This document shows, piece after piece, positions 1 to 7,289 of a DNA stretch of 21,785 nt. The DNA lies in contig JBCCFC010000041.1 of NCBI GenBank assembly GCA_039029935.1, forward strand, positions 1 through 21,785, written 5' to 3'. The notes under the pieces are model-generated. The model saw only the letters and a program-made list of their open reading frames with translations. It had not been told where the DNA came from and did not search any database. This DNA is from G039029935 sp039029935. GTDB taxonomy: Bacteria > Chloroflexota > Anaerolineae > Caldilineales > Caldilineaceae. A program made the translations under genes and the position numbers. Every line of letters starts with the position of its first letter. Position 1 is the stretch's first letter.

Positions 1-353
1 CGTTCTGAGACTTCGGAGGCCATCTGGGCCAACAAGGTAGATTTACCGATGCCCGGATCGCCACCAACCAAAACACCAGAGCCAGGCACAATACCACCAC
101 CAAGCACACGGTTCAATTCACTCATTTGCAGCACAAGACGAGGCAAGTCATCAGTTGGAATATCGGGTAGAGCCATTGGCTTTTGAGGCAACCCCGAAAT
201 ATTGGTCGGCATGGTCGAACGACTTTTGGCCGCAGGACGCACCACCATCTCTTCCATCGTGTTCCATTCGTTACAGTCTGGACACTTCCCCATCCATTTC
301 ATCTGCGTGTTGCCACAACTGCTACAAATATATTGTGTACGTGCTTTTGCCAT
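1..353 (-). CDS. radA: DNA repair protein RadA/Sms, N-terminal part (runs off the window)
   Basis: Translated from the ATG at 353, the first 117 residues begin with a four-cysteine zinc finger (C10, C13, C24, C27 in a CxxC-x10-CxxC arrangement) and continue into a RecA-like ATPase core. The Walker A motif GGDPGIGKST is at about residues 97-106, preceded by NRVLGGGIVPGS. This combination is diagnostic of RadA (Sms), a cytosolic RecA paralogue with DnaB-like helicase activity that promotes branch migration in recombination repair. The family is about 450-460 residues long, so roughly three quarters of the gene lies beyond the left edge. The start is supported by the zinc finger beginning at the usual distance from it. 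The ribosome binding site is weak (AAAGG about 12 nt upstream). It follows the YIP1-like pair by 84 bp on the same strand. Confidence 0.95.
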   Translation of the reverse strand, partial: MAKARTQYICSSCGNTQMKWMGKCPDCNEWNTMEEMVVRPAAKSRSTMPTNISGLPQKPMALPDIPTDDLPRLVLQMSELNRVLGGGIVPGSGVLVGGDPGIGKSTLLAQMASEVSE

Positions 354-390
354 TATGAAACTTGCCTTTTCATTGAATCATCAGTTGCTT

Positions 391-429
391 ATTAGCTACC
401 GAGCACCGACGACTGACTACCGACGACTG
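391..429. repeat. Heptad-periodic repeat upstream of radA
   Basis: The 84-bp gap between the YIP1-like gene and radA contains an exact 11-bp direct repeat ACCGACGACTG at 405-415 and 419-429. On the minus strand the stretch can be read as consecutive 7-nt units such as CAGTCGT, CGGTAGT, CAGTCGT, CGGTGCT, CGGTAGC. Such heptameric short tandem repeats are known from filamentous bacteria including cyanobacteria. No function can be read from it. Confidence 0.6.
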
Positions 430-437
430 CCCACCAA

Positions 438-1310
438 CTAACCGCCAATCCATCCTAACAGTGTAATCAACATCTCTGTGGAAAACAGTAACGTACCTAG
501 CCAATAGAACAACCATGCGCCTAGCATACTGATGAGAACACTGCGCATAGGCAACCCTGTTGTTACTCGAACCGCATGGTAATAGATGATATAGGACCAG
601 GTGACAGAGATGAGCATGAGTGGTGGACCTGCACAGGGAATGATACGAAATCCGGCAAAAATCAGCGGTACAGCGGCATAGGCGGTGAGGGCATAAAAGG
701 TTGGCAACGATGTTCGCGCCCCTTGCGCATGGCTAAGTAACAGTACCAGCAGTCCATAACATAGCCATGTTGTCAGCCAGACAAAGGTCTGATTGATCCA
801 CTCGCCAAAAGCACTCAGCCCAGCTGCCATCCAAATTGGCATAATGGGTGGAAGCCCGGCCATCGTTTGTATCATCTCGCTCACAACCACCAGCGGATGA
901 CTGATGCCAAGTTGTGTTGCTTGATTTTGAAAGTCAAACATGGTTGTCAGTTGCGCCAATGGATAGGCTGCACCGATTCTGACCGCATAGATCCAATTCA
1001 TACAAAATGGTAGAAATCCTGCCAGCAAGGCAATCAGTAACACCAACCCCACCCCCTGACGCATGGTTGTGGGGATGACATAGGCTTCGTTGCGTTTGCG
1101 TAGAGACGTACTATCGGTTGGGTCGGTCGTGGATACAGGCGCAGGTCTATCAATCAGCAGATTGAGTCGCAGTTGTAGGCTATTGCTGATCTGTTGCGTT
1201 GTTGGTAGCCATGCAGCAAAGGGCCACAGTGACCTCTGATTGGTAGGGGGTTGGGCAGGTTGAGATGCAGACTGAGATGTAGGCTGAGATGTAGGTTGAG
1301 CGACCATCAT
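438..1310 (-). CDS. YIP1-like integral membrane protein (second of a pair)
   Basis: This is a 290-residue protein with a low-complexity Ser/Gln/Pro/Thr-rich N-terminus (residues 1-25, repeated TSQ/ASQ units) and a hydrophilic stretch to about residue 80. About five hydrophobic segments follow, the first around residues 87-110 and the others packed into residues 150-288. The pattern (a first helix, a long loop, then closely spaced helices ending at the C-terminus) resembles the YIP1 domain family of membrane proteins, whose bacterial function is not established. The start overlaps the stop of the upstream gene as ATGA, so translation is probably coupled. A second ATG one codon later is equally possible. 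The assignment to YIP1 is by overall shape and is only moderately sure. Confidence 0.7.
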   Translation of the reverse strand: MMVAQPTSQPTSQSASQPAQPPTNQRSLWPFAAWLPTTQQISNSLQLRLNLLIDRPAPVSTTDPTDSTSLRKRNEAYVIPTTMRQGVGLVLLIALLAGFLPFCMNWIYAVRIGAAYPLAQLTTMFDFQNQATQLGISHPLVVVSEMIQTMAGLPPIMPIWMAAGLSAFGEWINQTFVWLTTWLCYGLLVLLLSHAQGARTSLPTFYALTAYAAVPLIFAGFRIIPCAGPPLMLISVTWSYIIYYHAVRVTTGLPMRSVLISMLGAWLFYWLGTLLFSTEMLITLLGWIGG

Positions 1311-2053
1311 ACACCTTCCGCCAGAATAAGCATATCAAGATTGGTAATGCTGACAATGATGGCAATGGCCCCGACGATCAGCCCCAATAAAAGGGCGAGG
1401 CTCAAAGGCGATAATATTGTGACGATGGCAGCCCGTCGCCATTGTAGCTTTTGGGCTGTTTGTACAGCACGATAGACGATGAGCAATCCCCAAACGTTTA
1501 GCAAGAAGCTGTTAACCACTACAAAGGGAATAATGGTAAAGAAGAGGAGAACTTTGGGTGCAACAAATAAGGATGTTGCACCCAGTGTCTGGTTGAGAGT
1601 CCCTGTGCCACCCATGCGTCGTGCAATGAGATACGCTGTACAGCCAATCGTGACCCACTGGAGGATCAGCATGACAGGCATGAGCAAAATACCCAGCAGA
1701 TTATCCCACGCTGTGCCGTTGGCAAAATCTAAAAATCCACTGGCCGTGGCAATGTGCCATGTCTGCGTGAGCAGTCGATTTAGTTCTGTGCTGGCAATGG
1801 GGAAGTCAAGTTGGGCATTCAGTTGGGACCCCGCCCGTAGAAATGCCTCCAGGACGGCGGGACCACTTGGATAGCTGAGGCTGGTAATCAATCCGCCAAG
1901 CCACTGTGTACATCCCGCGATGATGCCCACGCAGAGCGTGAGAAAAAGCCCCTCTGCCCAAGGGTTGTCATCTTCGGTCATCATGATGAAAGGCTGTGGT
2001 TCTAAAAAGAGGGCGTGGCTGATCATGGATGGATAGGTTCTGGGCTGTAGCAC
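1307..2053 (-). CDS. YIP1-like integral membrane protein (first of a pair)
   Basis: This 248-residue membrane protein has about five hydrophobic segments. The first is at about residues 35-55, followed by an extracytoplasmic-type loop (55-115) with an amphipathic stretch, and then four closely spaced helices to residue 245. The ending, a hydrophobic segment with an NVWGLLIVYRAVQTAQ-like turn followed by a last helix, matches the usual C-terminal layout of YIP1-domain proteins. I chose the GTG start at 2053 because GTGAGG precedes it by about 5 nt. The ATG codons at 1984-1987 would drop the first 23 residues and lack a clear ribosome binding site. It overlaps the next YIP1-like gene by 4 nt (ATGA), which suggests the two make a heteromeric or sequentially produced membrane complex (inference). 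Confidence 0.72.
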   Translation of the reverse strand: MLQPRTYPSMISHALFLEPQPFIMMTEDDNPWAEGLFLTLCVGIIAGCTQWLGGLITSLSYPSGPAVLEAFLRAGSQLNAQLDFPIASTELNRLLTQTWHIATASGFLDFANGTAWDNLLGILLMPVMLILQWVTIGCTAYLIARRMGGTGTLNQTLGATSLFVAPKVLLFFTIIPFVVVNSFLLNVWGLLIVYRAVQTAQKLQWRRAAIVTILSPLSLALLLGLIVGAIAIIVSITNLDMLILAEGV

Positions 2054-2152
2054 GATATCCTCACTATGCTGTGTTTACGATACCGTCTGCAGCGGATATA
2101 CGTAAAGTTGGTGCAATTTGTGTTTTGAGTACGCACAATAACATGCTCAATT

Positions 2153-2622
2153 TTAAACATATTGTTGAACTTTTGCTGTGTTGGGTGTAGAAGTCAGAAA
2201 AGGGCTTGTGAATAAAGGGCTAGGAACAAGCTCATACTCTTGTCGCAACACGCTTTCAGAAATATTCAGCCCCTTTACTAGCTTTTCAATCATAGAATCT
2301 GTTAGATAACTTTTTTTTCCATGATTTTTTGCACACTATCCTCTGAACTCATGTACGGAACTAAATCAGCAGGAGCCATGCATCTTGCTTCCATAACGTG
2401 TTCAATCATTGATATCGGGTCTGGCATTTCTACCGGGTAATGATATTCTTCGTACTCTTCAACCATTGTGACCAATAAGTCTAGTCGTTCAAACTCAGGT
2501 GTGTTGGGCTCAGCATCAAAAATGTCATCAATCTCTTTTAAAATCTTTTCGTACTCACGTTCAGTTTTGATAGCGATGGGATGAGGATTAGCATGTTCTT
2601 GCGTCAATTTTGTCATATTCAT
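2153..2622 (-). pseudogene. higA: HigA-family antitoxin, frameshifted at an A8 tract
   Basis: The uninterrupted frame (2302-2622, 106 residues) contains the typical HigA N-terminus, with a helical stretch ending in EYHYPVEMPDPISMIEHVME, and the start of a Xre-type helix-turn-helix (ADLVPYM). It then stops at MEKKVI. Reading one base out of phase from the run of eight A residues (T8 on plus, 2311-2318) continues as KSYLTDSMIEKLVKGLNIS, which is the expected second half of the helix-turn-helix, to a stop at 2153. Nine A residues would give a 156-residue protein. The gene is therefore a frameshifted HigA, or one needing slippage on A8. Without the shift the DNA-binding domain is incomplete. It overlaps the 3' end of the HigB remnant by 35 nt, as is usual for higBA order. 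Confidence 0.8.
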
Positions 2623-2876
2623 TATGTGTTCGTATAAAACGAATGTATACTGACTGACTCTTGTAGTTTATTCTCACTACCAGTCGATACTTATTCCCGC
2701 CAATATTAAACACAACACGATTATCTCCTAAGATGTCAGCCGTATTGTAATCGTTCAAAACATCTGTTGGATTGTGCCACTGAGCATTTTTCACATGTAA
2801 ACGCCATGATTTTAGTGGCGTTTCTGCATTGGGGACTATAAAATTCCCTCAAACGGGCAAAAGAGATAATACGCAT
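2588..2876 (-). pseudogene. higB: HigB-family mRNA interferase toxin, frameshifted
   Basis: The conserved HigB core is intact in one frame, including NNRVVF-like DNRVVFNIGGNKYRLVV and the ending VYIRFIRTHNEYDKID. HigB is a RelE-fold ribosome-dependent mRNA endonuclease. The frame upstream of 2794 reads PNAETPLKSWRLHVKNAQW without any start. The expected N-terminus MRIISFARLREFYS is encoded in another frame from an ATG at 2876. The two join at a run of four C residues (G4 on plus, 2831-2834). The junction is one nucleotide too long, or about five too short compared with the usual REFWEKHP spacing. A GTG at 2794 could start a 68-residue fragment, but it would lack the first strand and helix. 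The toxin is probably dead. Confidence 0.8.
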
Positions 2877-2973
2877 AAATTACAGTGCTTCGTTACTATT
2901 CATCGACTTTACCATCAGCAAAAATAAGCTTGTGCCATAACATACCACAAATCTGAACCAAGTTCAATCGTGA

Positions 2974-4599
2974 TTATCTCTTCTGAACTATTTGTCCCGG
3001 TGTCGCCCCGGTATGTGTACCGTTGTCCAAAACTTTGGTCCCATTCACCCACACATCGCGAACTCCTAATGACAGTTGATGTGAGTCAGCATAGGTGGCT
3101 TTGTCCGCAATCGTCTCTGGATCAAAGATGACCACATCAGCAAAGTATCCCTCGTGTAGTAGGCCGCGATCACGCAGGTTAAAGCGTTGTGCGCCGGCTG
3201 AACTCATTTTACGAATCGCTTCTTCCAGTGGCAGCACCTTTTCATCACGGACATATTTTCCCAAAATGCGTGGATAGGAGCCATAGGTACGTGGATGAAT
3301 CGGCCCGCGCAATCTTTCCCCCCACTCTGGGTCTGTACCGCCTGCATCCGTCCCAACAGTAATCCAAGGTTGCTGCAATTTTCGGCGCACGTTGTCTTCG
3401 CTCATTGTGTAAAAAATGGCCGAGACAAATTGCTCCTCAGACAATGCAAGCTCACAGGCTGCATCCACCCAGTTTGTACCCATTGTATCCGCAATCTCGG
3501 TCAGCGGTTTGCCAATATATTGTAAATTCTCTGGCTTATGTAGACCAATGGGCATCACACTATCAGGACCGTTCATACTTGCCATTGCCTCCCAATCACC
3601 CGATGGATTCATGGTTTCAGCAATAATTTTGGCTCGCATTTCGGGGTCACGTAAGTTTTTGTAAAAGTTTCCACCTGCCGATGTCCAGGGTGGTAAAATC
3701 GCCATTAGCCCTGTCCCCATCGCATGATAGGGGTACATATCGGCTGTGACATCCTGACCGTTGGTGCGGGCATTATTGACGCGCTCAAATAGCTGCGTGA
3801 GTTTGGGCCAGTTATCTTTCCCCGCTGCTTTTAGGTGATAGATTTCAACGGGTAAGTTGGCTTCTTGGCCGATATGCAATGCCTCATCCAATGCCTCTAA
3901 CAATGCTGCTCCCTCGGAACGCAAATGCGAGACATAGACACCATCATACTGGCTGGCAACTTTGCAGACATCGACAATTTCTTCGGTTCCCGAATAGGCA
4001 CTCGGTGCGTAGACCAAGGCGTAGGAGACACCCATTGCTCCTTGCTCCATAGATTCATGGGTAAGACGGCGCATGATGGCCTTCTCATCCTCACTAGGAT
4101 GCCCCATCTCCATGCCCATTGCATAACGACGCAGTGTGCCACCACCAAGATAAGAGCCAACATTGGTCGAGACGCCGACATCCACCATCGCCTCCAGCCA
4201 ATCACGAAATTGGGTCCATGTCGGGATGCGTTCCAGCCACTCTGGACGTGCGGCCAATTCCTGTCTCCGACTAATCCAGTCCAAATCCAATTTGCCACCA
4301 TGAGGCGCAGGCGTCCAGCCTTCCCCCATGATTTCGGTCGTGACACCCTGTGTCACCTTGGAAAGGCTGCGCGGGTCGTACATAAGCGCAAGCGTGGAAT
4401 GACTGAGCATGTCTACGAAGCCGGGACAGACCACCATGCCAGTGGCGTCAATGACAGTCTTTGCGTCATCTTTGTTGAGACGTCCAGCAGGGGTAATGGC
4501 GACGATACGTTCACCGCTGAGTGCGATATCTCCGCCGCGCCAAGGATTGCCTGTGCCGTCAACAATGCGGCCATTGAGTATGAGCGTGTCGATTTGCAT
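2974..4599 (-). CDS. N-acyl-D-amino-acid deacylase family amidohydrolase
   Basis: This 541-residue amidohydrolase is of the usual length for D-aminoacylases, cytosolic metal enzymes that release D-amino acids from N-acyl-D-amino acids. The small beta-sandwich domain opens at residues 1-55. The first metal-binding strand reads GFVDMLSHS (60-68) instead of the classical GF(I/V)D-x-H-x-H, so the first histidine is leucine. The strand where many family members have a metal cysteine reads QGVTTEIMGEG (84-94), without cysteine. Later ligands look intact: VSHLRSEG (H225), IYHLKAAG (H255) and TVGTDAGG (D418). HPRTYGSYPRILGKYVRD (about 436-453) is a family hallmark. The start is 8 nt after the serine hydrolase stop, so the two are co-transcribed. 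The altered first site points to a mononuclear-centre subgroup with unknown substrate. Confidence 0.9.
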   Translation of the reverse strand: MQIDTLILNGRIVDGTGNPWRGGDIALSGERIVAITPAGRLNKDDAKTVIDATGMVVCPGFVDMLSHSTLALMYDPRSLSKVTQGVTTEIMGEGWTPAPHGGKLDLDWISRRQELAARPEWLERIPTWTQFRDWLEAMVDVGVSTNVGSYLGGGTLRRYAMGMEMGHPSEDEKAIMRRLTHESMEQGAMGVSYALVYAPSAYSGTEEIVDVCKVASQYDGVYVSHLRSEGAALLEALDEALHIGQEANLPVEIYHLKAAGKDNWPKLTQLFERVNNARTNGQDVTADMYPYHAMGTGLMAILPPWTSAGGNFYKNLRDPEMRAKIIAETMNPSGDWEAMASMNGPDSVMPIGLHKPENLQYIGKPLTEIADTMGTNWVDAACELALSEEQFVSAIFYTMSEDNVRRKLQQPWITVGTDAGGTDPEWGERLRGPIHPRTYGSYPRILGKYVRDEKVLPLEEAIRKMSSAGAQRFNLRDRGLLHEGYFADVVIFDPETIADKATYADSHQLSLGVRDVWVNGTKVLDNGTHTGATPGQIVQKR

Positions 4600-4607
4600 G
4601 TTGTTAC

Positions 4608-5522
4608 TTACTTCTCTCGAAAATAGTCATAGACAGTTTTGCCGATATGTCCCATCGCACTGTCGATCTCATTGATGCGCTTCCACTCGGCGACTTTGTT
4701 TCCAGTAGTTTCCTCTGTGCTCCAACGTGTGTACACAGTCATGGCGACATGGGAGGTATCGCTGGCATAAAGAATACCCGCGTCGTTGCGAATGCCAGCG
4801 AGTGTGCCTGTCTTGTGTGCAAAGGGGACGCCATAGGGCAAGAAGAGTGGTAGCCGCGAGTTGAGTTGTTGTTGGAGCAGAATGTGGAGCATGTCGTCGC
4901 AGGCAGCGCGATTCACAATCTGACCTGTGTAAATTTTTGTCAATAGTTGCGTCATAGCGCGAGCCGAACTGACATCATTGGTTGGATCAGAACGCAGGGC
5001 AGTCCCATCTTTGTTGATGTCTGGCATGGTGCGATTCTCTGCCAAATTCGTAAAGGATCGTCGAGGATCAGATGCCGCCCCCAAAAGATCATCAAAGATG
5101 TCGCGAATCGTCATAGTGACATGAATGTCGGTTAGCCCAAGCTCATGCATAAAGTTGTGGATGTTTTCTGTTCCGACGCGATGCATAACCATATCTGTCG
5201 CCGTGTTGTCGCTGATAATAATCATGACTGTCAGCAAATCACGAAACGTCGGCATCAGCCCATCTTGGAAAAAGACAAGGACACCACTTGGCAGATTTTT
5301 CTCAGCCAAGGTAAGCTCAATGCGCTCATCTAAACTAAATTTTCCGGCATGAATTTGGCGAAAGGCTTCACAAAGAACAGGAATTTTGAGAACACTACAC
5401 ATAGGGAAGAGGGTATCAGCATTGATATAGACAGACTCGCCTGTCTCGATGTGATGAATGGCAACACCCATGTTGGCTTTGCTGTCAGCAATAATAGATT
5501 GAATCGTTTCGATTAATGACAT
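4608..5522 (-). CDS. Serine hydrolase, class A beta-lactamase fold
   Basis: This 304-residue protein has the three active-site motifs of the serine beta-lactamase and penicillin-binding fold: S43-VL-K46 (nucleophile and general base), S104-D105-N106, and K237-T238-G239. I find no E-x-x-L-N motif corresponding to the deacylating glutamate of true class A beta-lactamases, and no signal peptide. A cytosolic peptidase, amidase or esterase role is therefore more likely than antibiotic resistance. It lies 8 nt upstream of the D-aminoacylase gene on the same strand, which suggests that it cleaves imported peptides or acylated amino acids in the same pathway (inference). The start ATG at 5522 gives a compact N-terminus, and the upstream sequence is AGAGAAAAT-like. 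Confidence 0.85.
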   Translation of the reverse strand: MSLIETIQSIIADSKANMGVAIHHIETGESVYINADTLFPMCSVLKIPVLCEAFRQIHAGKFSLDERIELTLAEKNLPSGVLVFFQDGLMPTFRDLLTVMIIISDNTATDMVMHRVGTENIHNFMHELGLTDIHVTMTIRDIFDDLLGAASDPRRSFTNLAENRTMPDINKDGTALRSDPTNDVSSARAMTQLLTKIYTGQIVNRAACDDMLHILLQQQLNSRLPLFLPYGVPFAHKTGTLAGIRNDAGILYASDTSHVAMTVYTRWSTEETTGNKVAEWKRINEIDSAMGHIGKTVYDYFREK

Positions 5523-5581
5523 ATTTTCTCTGATTTTCTCTGGTTTGTTTTCACTGACTTGTTTTCTCTGGTTTATTTTCT

Positions 5582-6607
5582 CTATGCTGGCAGATTATCT
5601 GGATCAATACCAAGTGAACGCAGATAGTTTGCCATACGCTCTTTTTCTGCAATCTCAGCTTGCATCCGTTGTTCTGCCGCTTCAGCTCGTTGGTCAGCCA
5701 ATTCCCGTTCGCGACGTTCAGACTCCGCACGTTCTTCACCACTAAGCAACAAGTTACCATCACTATCCCAGATGCGCAGCCAATTAGCCGTGTCGTTCAG
5801 GTATTGACCGTGCCAAATACCGAGTTCGATACCCATGGTGGCGACGGGATAATGGCCTCTGCTATTTTGTGGAACTAGCCGAAACTGCCCGTTGACCCAC
5901 TCATAGAGTTCAATCTCTGATCGACTTTCCGTGTAAATGGCATAGTATTGTGGCTGGATGACGTTTTCATAGACCCAGAATTTACCTGTGACGGGTGTCC
6001 GGTCCCGCTCTCTGCGTCCATTATCAGAGACAAATTCAATGATGATGCGGGGTGGAACCAGCTCTTGCCAGAGGACATAGGATTTGGGAAAACCTGGGTC
6101 AACATCGGGTATATAACACCAATCTGGTGCTTTACAGCCATCTATCGGATCGCCGCCATAGTGATGTTCCCAATAGATGCCCCCATCTTGACCGATTTTA
6201 TAGCGACCATCAGGATGTATACGGTCCAATACTGGCCGAATCGACGTTGTAATTAAAATGCTTTGTGGGTGTTCCAGAAAATTTTTCACAAAAGTACCAT
6301 CCGAATCTGGTAATTGGGTGTGGTCCGGTAATGTGCCAGGCCACCAAGGTTTCTGCTTGAGTTCCTGTAACGGAATCAATTCTGCTTCATAGTCAGGGAG
6401 ATACACATAGCCGCGTGGTGTTGCCCCATTTTGATATTGAATAATGGGCTTTGCAACGTTCCAGTAGATAGGAGGCATTTTTATCTGGTGTGTTGCACCA
6501 TTCGATGATTGTGCCTCTGTTGTATGGCCGTTTTGAGAATCGGTTTGTCGTTTAAACGGTATACCATATGAGAGATAGGTGATTCCTTCTTTTGCTTGGA
6601 TACTCAT
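5582..6607 (-). CDS. Uma2-family (DUF820) putative restriction-like nuclease with coiled-coil tail
   Basis: The protein is about 341 residues from the ATG at 6607, chosen because AAAGGAG lies 11 nt upstream. An in-frame TTG at 6637 would add ten residues with no better signal. The central part (roughly 130-260) has the Uma2/PD-(D/E)XK arrangement: a hydrophobic strand IIIEFVSDNGRRERDR, then TGKFWVYE and a strand ending QYYAIY. The C-terminal 60 residues are rich in E, R, A and Q (AESERRERELADQRAEAAEQ) and should form a coiled coil, a common ending in this family in cyanobacteria and Chloroflexota. Uma2 proteins are often multicopy and their biological role is poorly defined. The position inside a peptide-uptake cluster is probably incidental. 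Confidence 0.85.
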   Translation of the reverse strand: MSIQAKEGITYLSYGIPFKRQTDSQNGHTTEAQSSNGATHQIKMPPIYWNVAKPIIQYQNGATPRGYVYLPDYEAELIPLQELKQKPWWPGTLPDHTQLPDSDGTFVKNFLEHPQSILITTSIRPVLDRIHPDGRYKIGQDGGIYWEHHYGGDPIDGCKAPDWCYIPDVDPGFPKSYVLWQELVPPRIIIEFVSDNGRRERDRTPVTGKFWVYENVIQPQYYAIYTESRSEIELYEWVNGQFRLVPQNSRGHYPVATMGIELGIWHGQYLNDTANWLRIWDSDGNLLLSGEERAESERRERELADQRAEAAEQRMQAEIAEKERMANYLRSLGIDPDNLPA

Positions 6608-6659
6608 TGGGTATCGAACTCCTTTCTTTATACTCAACTAATGTTTTTCTAGCCGACTC

Positions 6660-7049
6660 TCACGAAAGTTGCTCTTCAATAATAAACCAGTGATGATAGA
6701 GAATCGTAATAAAGAATTCTTCACCAGGCATTTGTTCACAGATTGCGATATAGCCCGCCTCAAACATTTCAAGTTCAGGATCGGAGACAAACGTTGTGTC
6801 TTTAAAGAAAATTGTGAGGACAGTCGTTTCTGGATCAAACGCAGTCCGCAAAATGGTGACATTCTTGTGGTATTCCTGACCAAAGGGCAACAAAACCATT
6901 TTGTTATCAACTTCAAGGAATTCTAAATCATCATGTCTCAACCATGGATCCCAAATCTCTGGACCTTCATGTTTGCGAATAAAGCGATCAAACTGTCTGT
7001 ATCTGATTTTATCCAGCGTTTCCTCAGATAAATCTTTAAATCGGAGCAT
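6660..7049 (-). CDS. Hypothetical protein, 129 residues
   Basis: I do not recognise the family. The protein is acidic and soluble-looking, with a helical N-terminus (MLRFKDLSEETLDKIRYRQF) and a C-terminal half of alternating strands (VTILRTAFDPETTVLTIFFKDTTF, ITILYHHWFIIEEQLS), so a small alpha/beta or beta-sandwich domain is likely. There is no signal peptide or membrane segment. The start is well supported: GTAGGAG lies 9-10 nt upstream and the start overlaps the stop of the small membrane protein gene as TAATG, implying translational coupling. Its acidic, tryptophan-rich sequence resembles small immunity-type proteins in general character only, and no function is claimed. Confidence 0.7.
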   Translation of the reverse strand: MLRFKDLSEETLDKIRYRQFDRFIRKHEGPEIWDPWLRHDDLEFLEVDNKMVLLPFGQEYHKNVTILRTAFDPETTVLTIFFKDTTFVSDPELEMFEAGYIAICEQMPGEEFFITILYHHWFIIEEQLS

Positions 7050-7270
7050 TATATTTTTCTCCTACCTTCACGAATATTTGTTTGCCCATCCAATTTTTCA
7101 TCAATTCGTTGCAGCGTTTGTACTATTTCCTGATTTTGTTGTTTCATCTCTGCTCTGGATACGGACCAGCGTCGATAAAGCCAGAATAAGATTACAGCCA
7201 AAATCAACAAAAGGGCAACGTTGAACAGTTGAGAGAGTAACAACCCATAGTTTATGTTGACTGATTCCAT
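7049..7270 (-). CDS. Small single-pass membrane protein, 73 residues
   Basis: There is one hydrophobic segment at about residues 9-31 (LLLSQLFNVALLLILAVILFW), followed by a positively charged turn (YRRWSVSR) and a polar helical tail (residues 42-73) with a heptad-like pattern suited to a coiled coil. By the positive-inside rule the C-terminus is cytosolic. Similar tiny proteins with a transmembrane helix and coiled coil are common in Chloroflexota operons, without assigned function. It starts 20 nt after the DppC stop and its stop overlaps the next start by one base, so it belongs to the same transcription unit. It might anchor or regulate a partner (inference only). Confidence 0.7.
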   Translation of the reverse strand: MESVNINYGLLLSQLFNVALLLILAVILFWLYRRWSVSRAEMKQQNQEIVQTLQRIDEKLDGQTNIREGRRKI

Positions 7271-7289
7271 AAATCCGACCTACGTTATT

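Noticed and set aside
1479..1874. A 131-codon open frame on plus within the YIP1-like gene
   Set aside because: It lies wholly inside a convincing membrane-protein gene on the other strand and is rich in residues typical of shadow frames.
3925..4626. A 233-codon open frame on plus, antisense to the D-aminoacylase gene
   Set aside because: It overlaps a gene with clear family motifs and its translation has no domain-like character; it is a shadow frame.
4608..5522. Annotation as an antibiotic-resistance beta-lactamase
   Set aside because: There is no signal peptide and no visible deacylating glutamate motif, and the gene is tightly linked to a D-aminoacylase.
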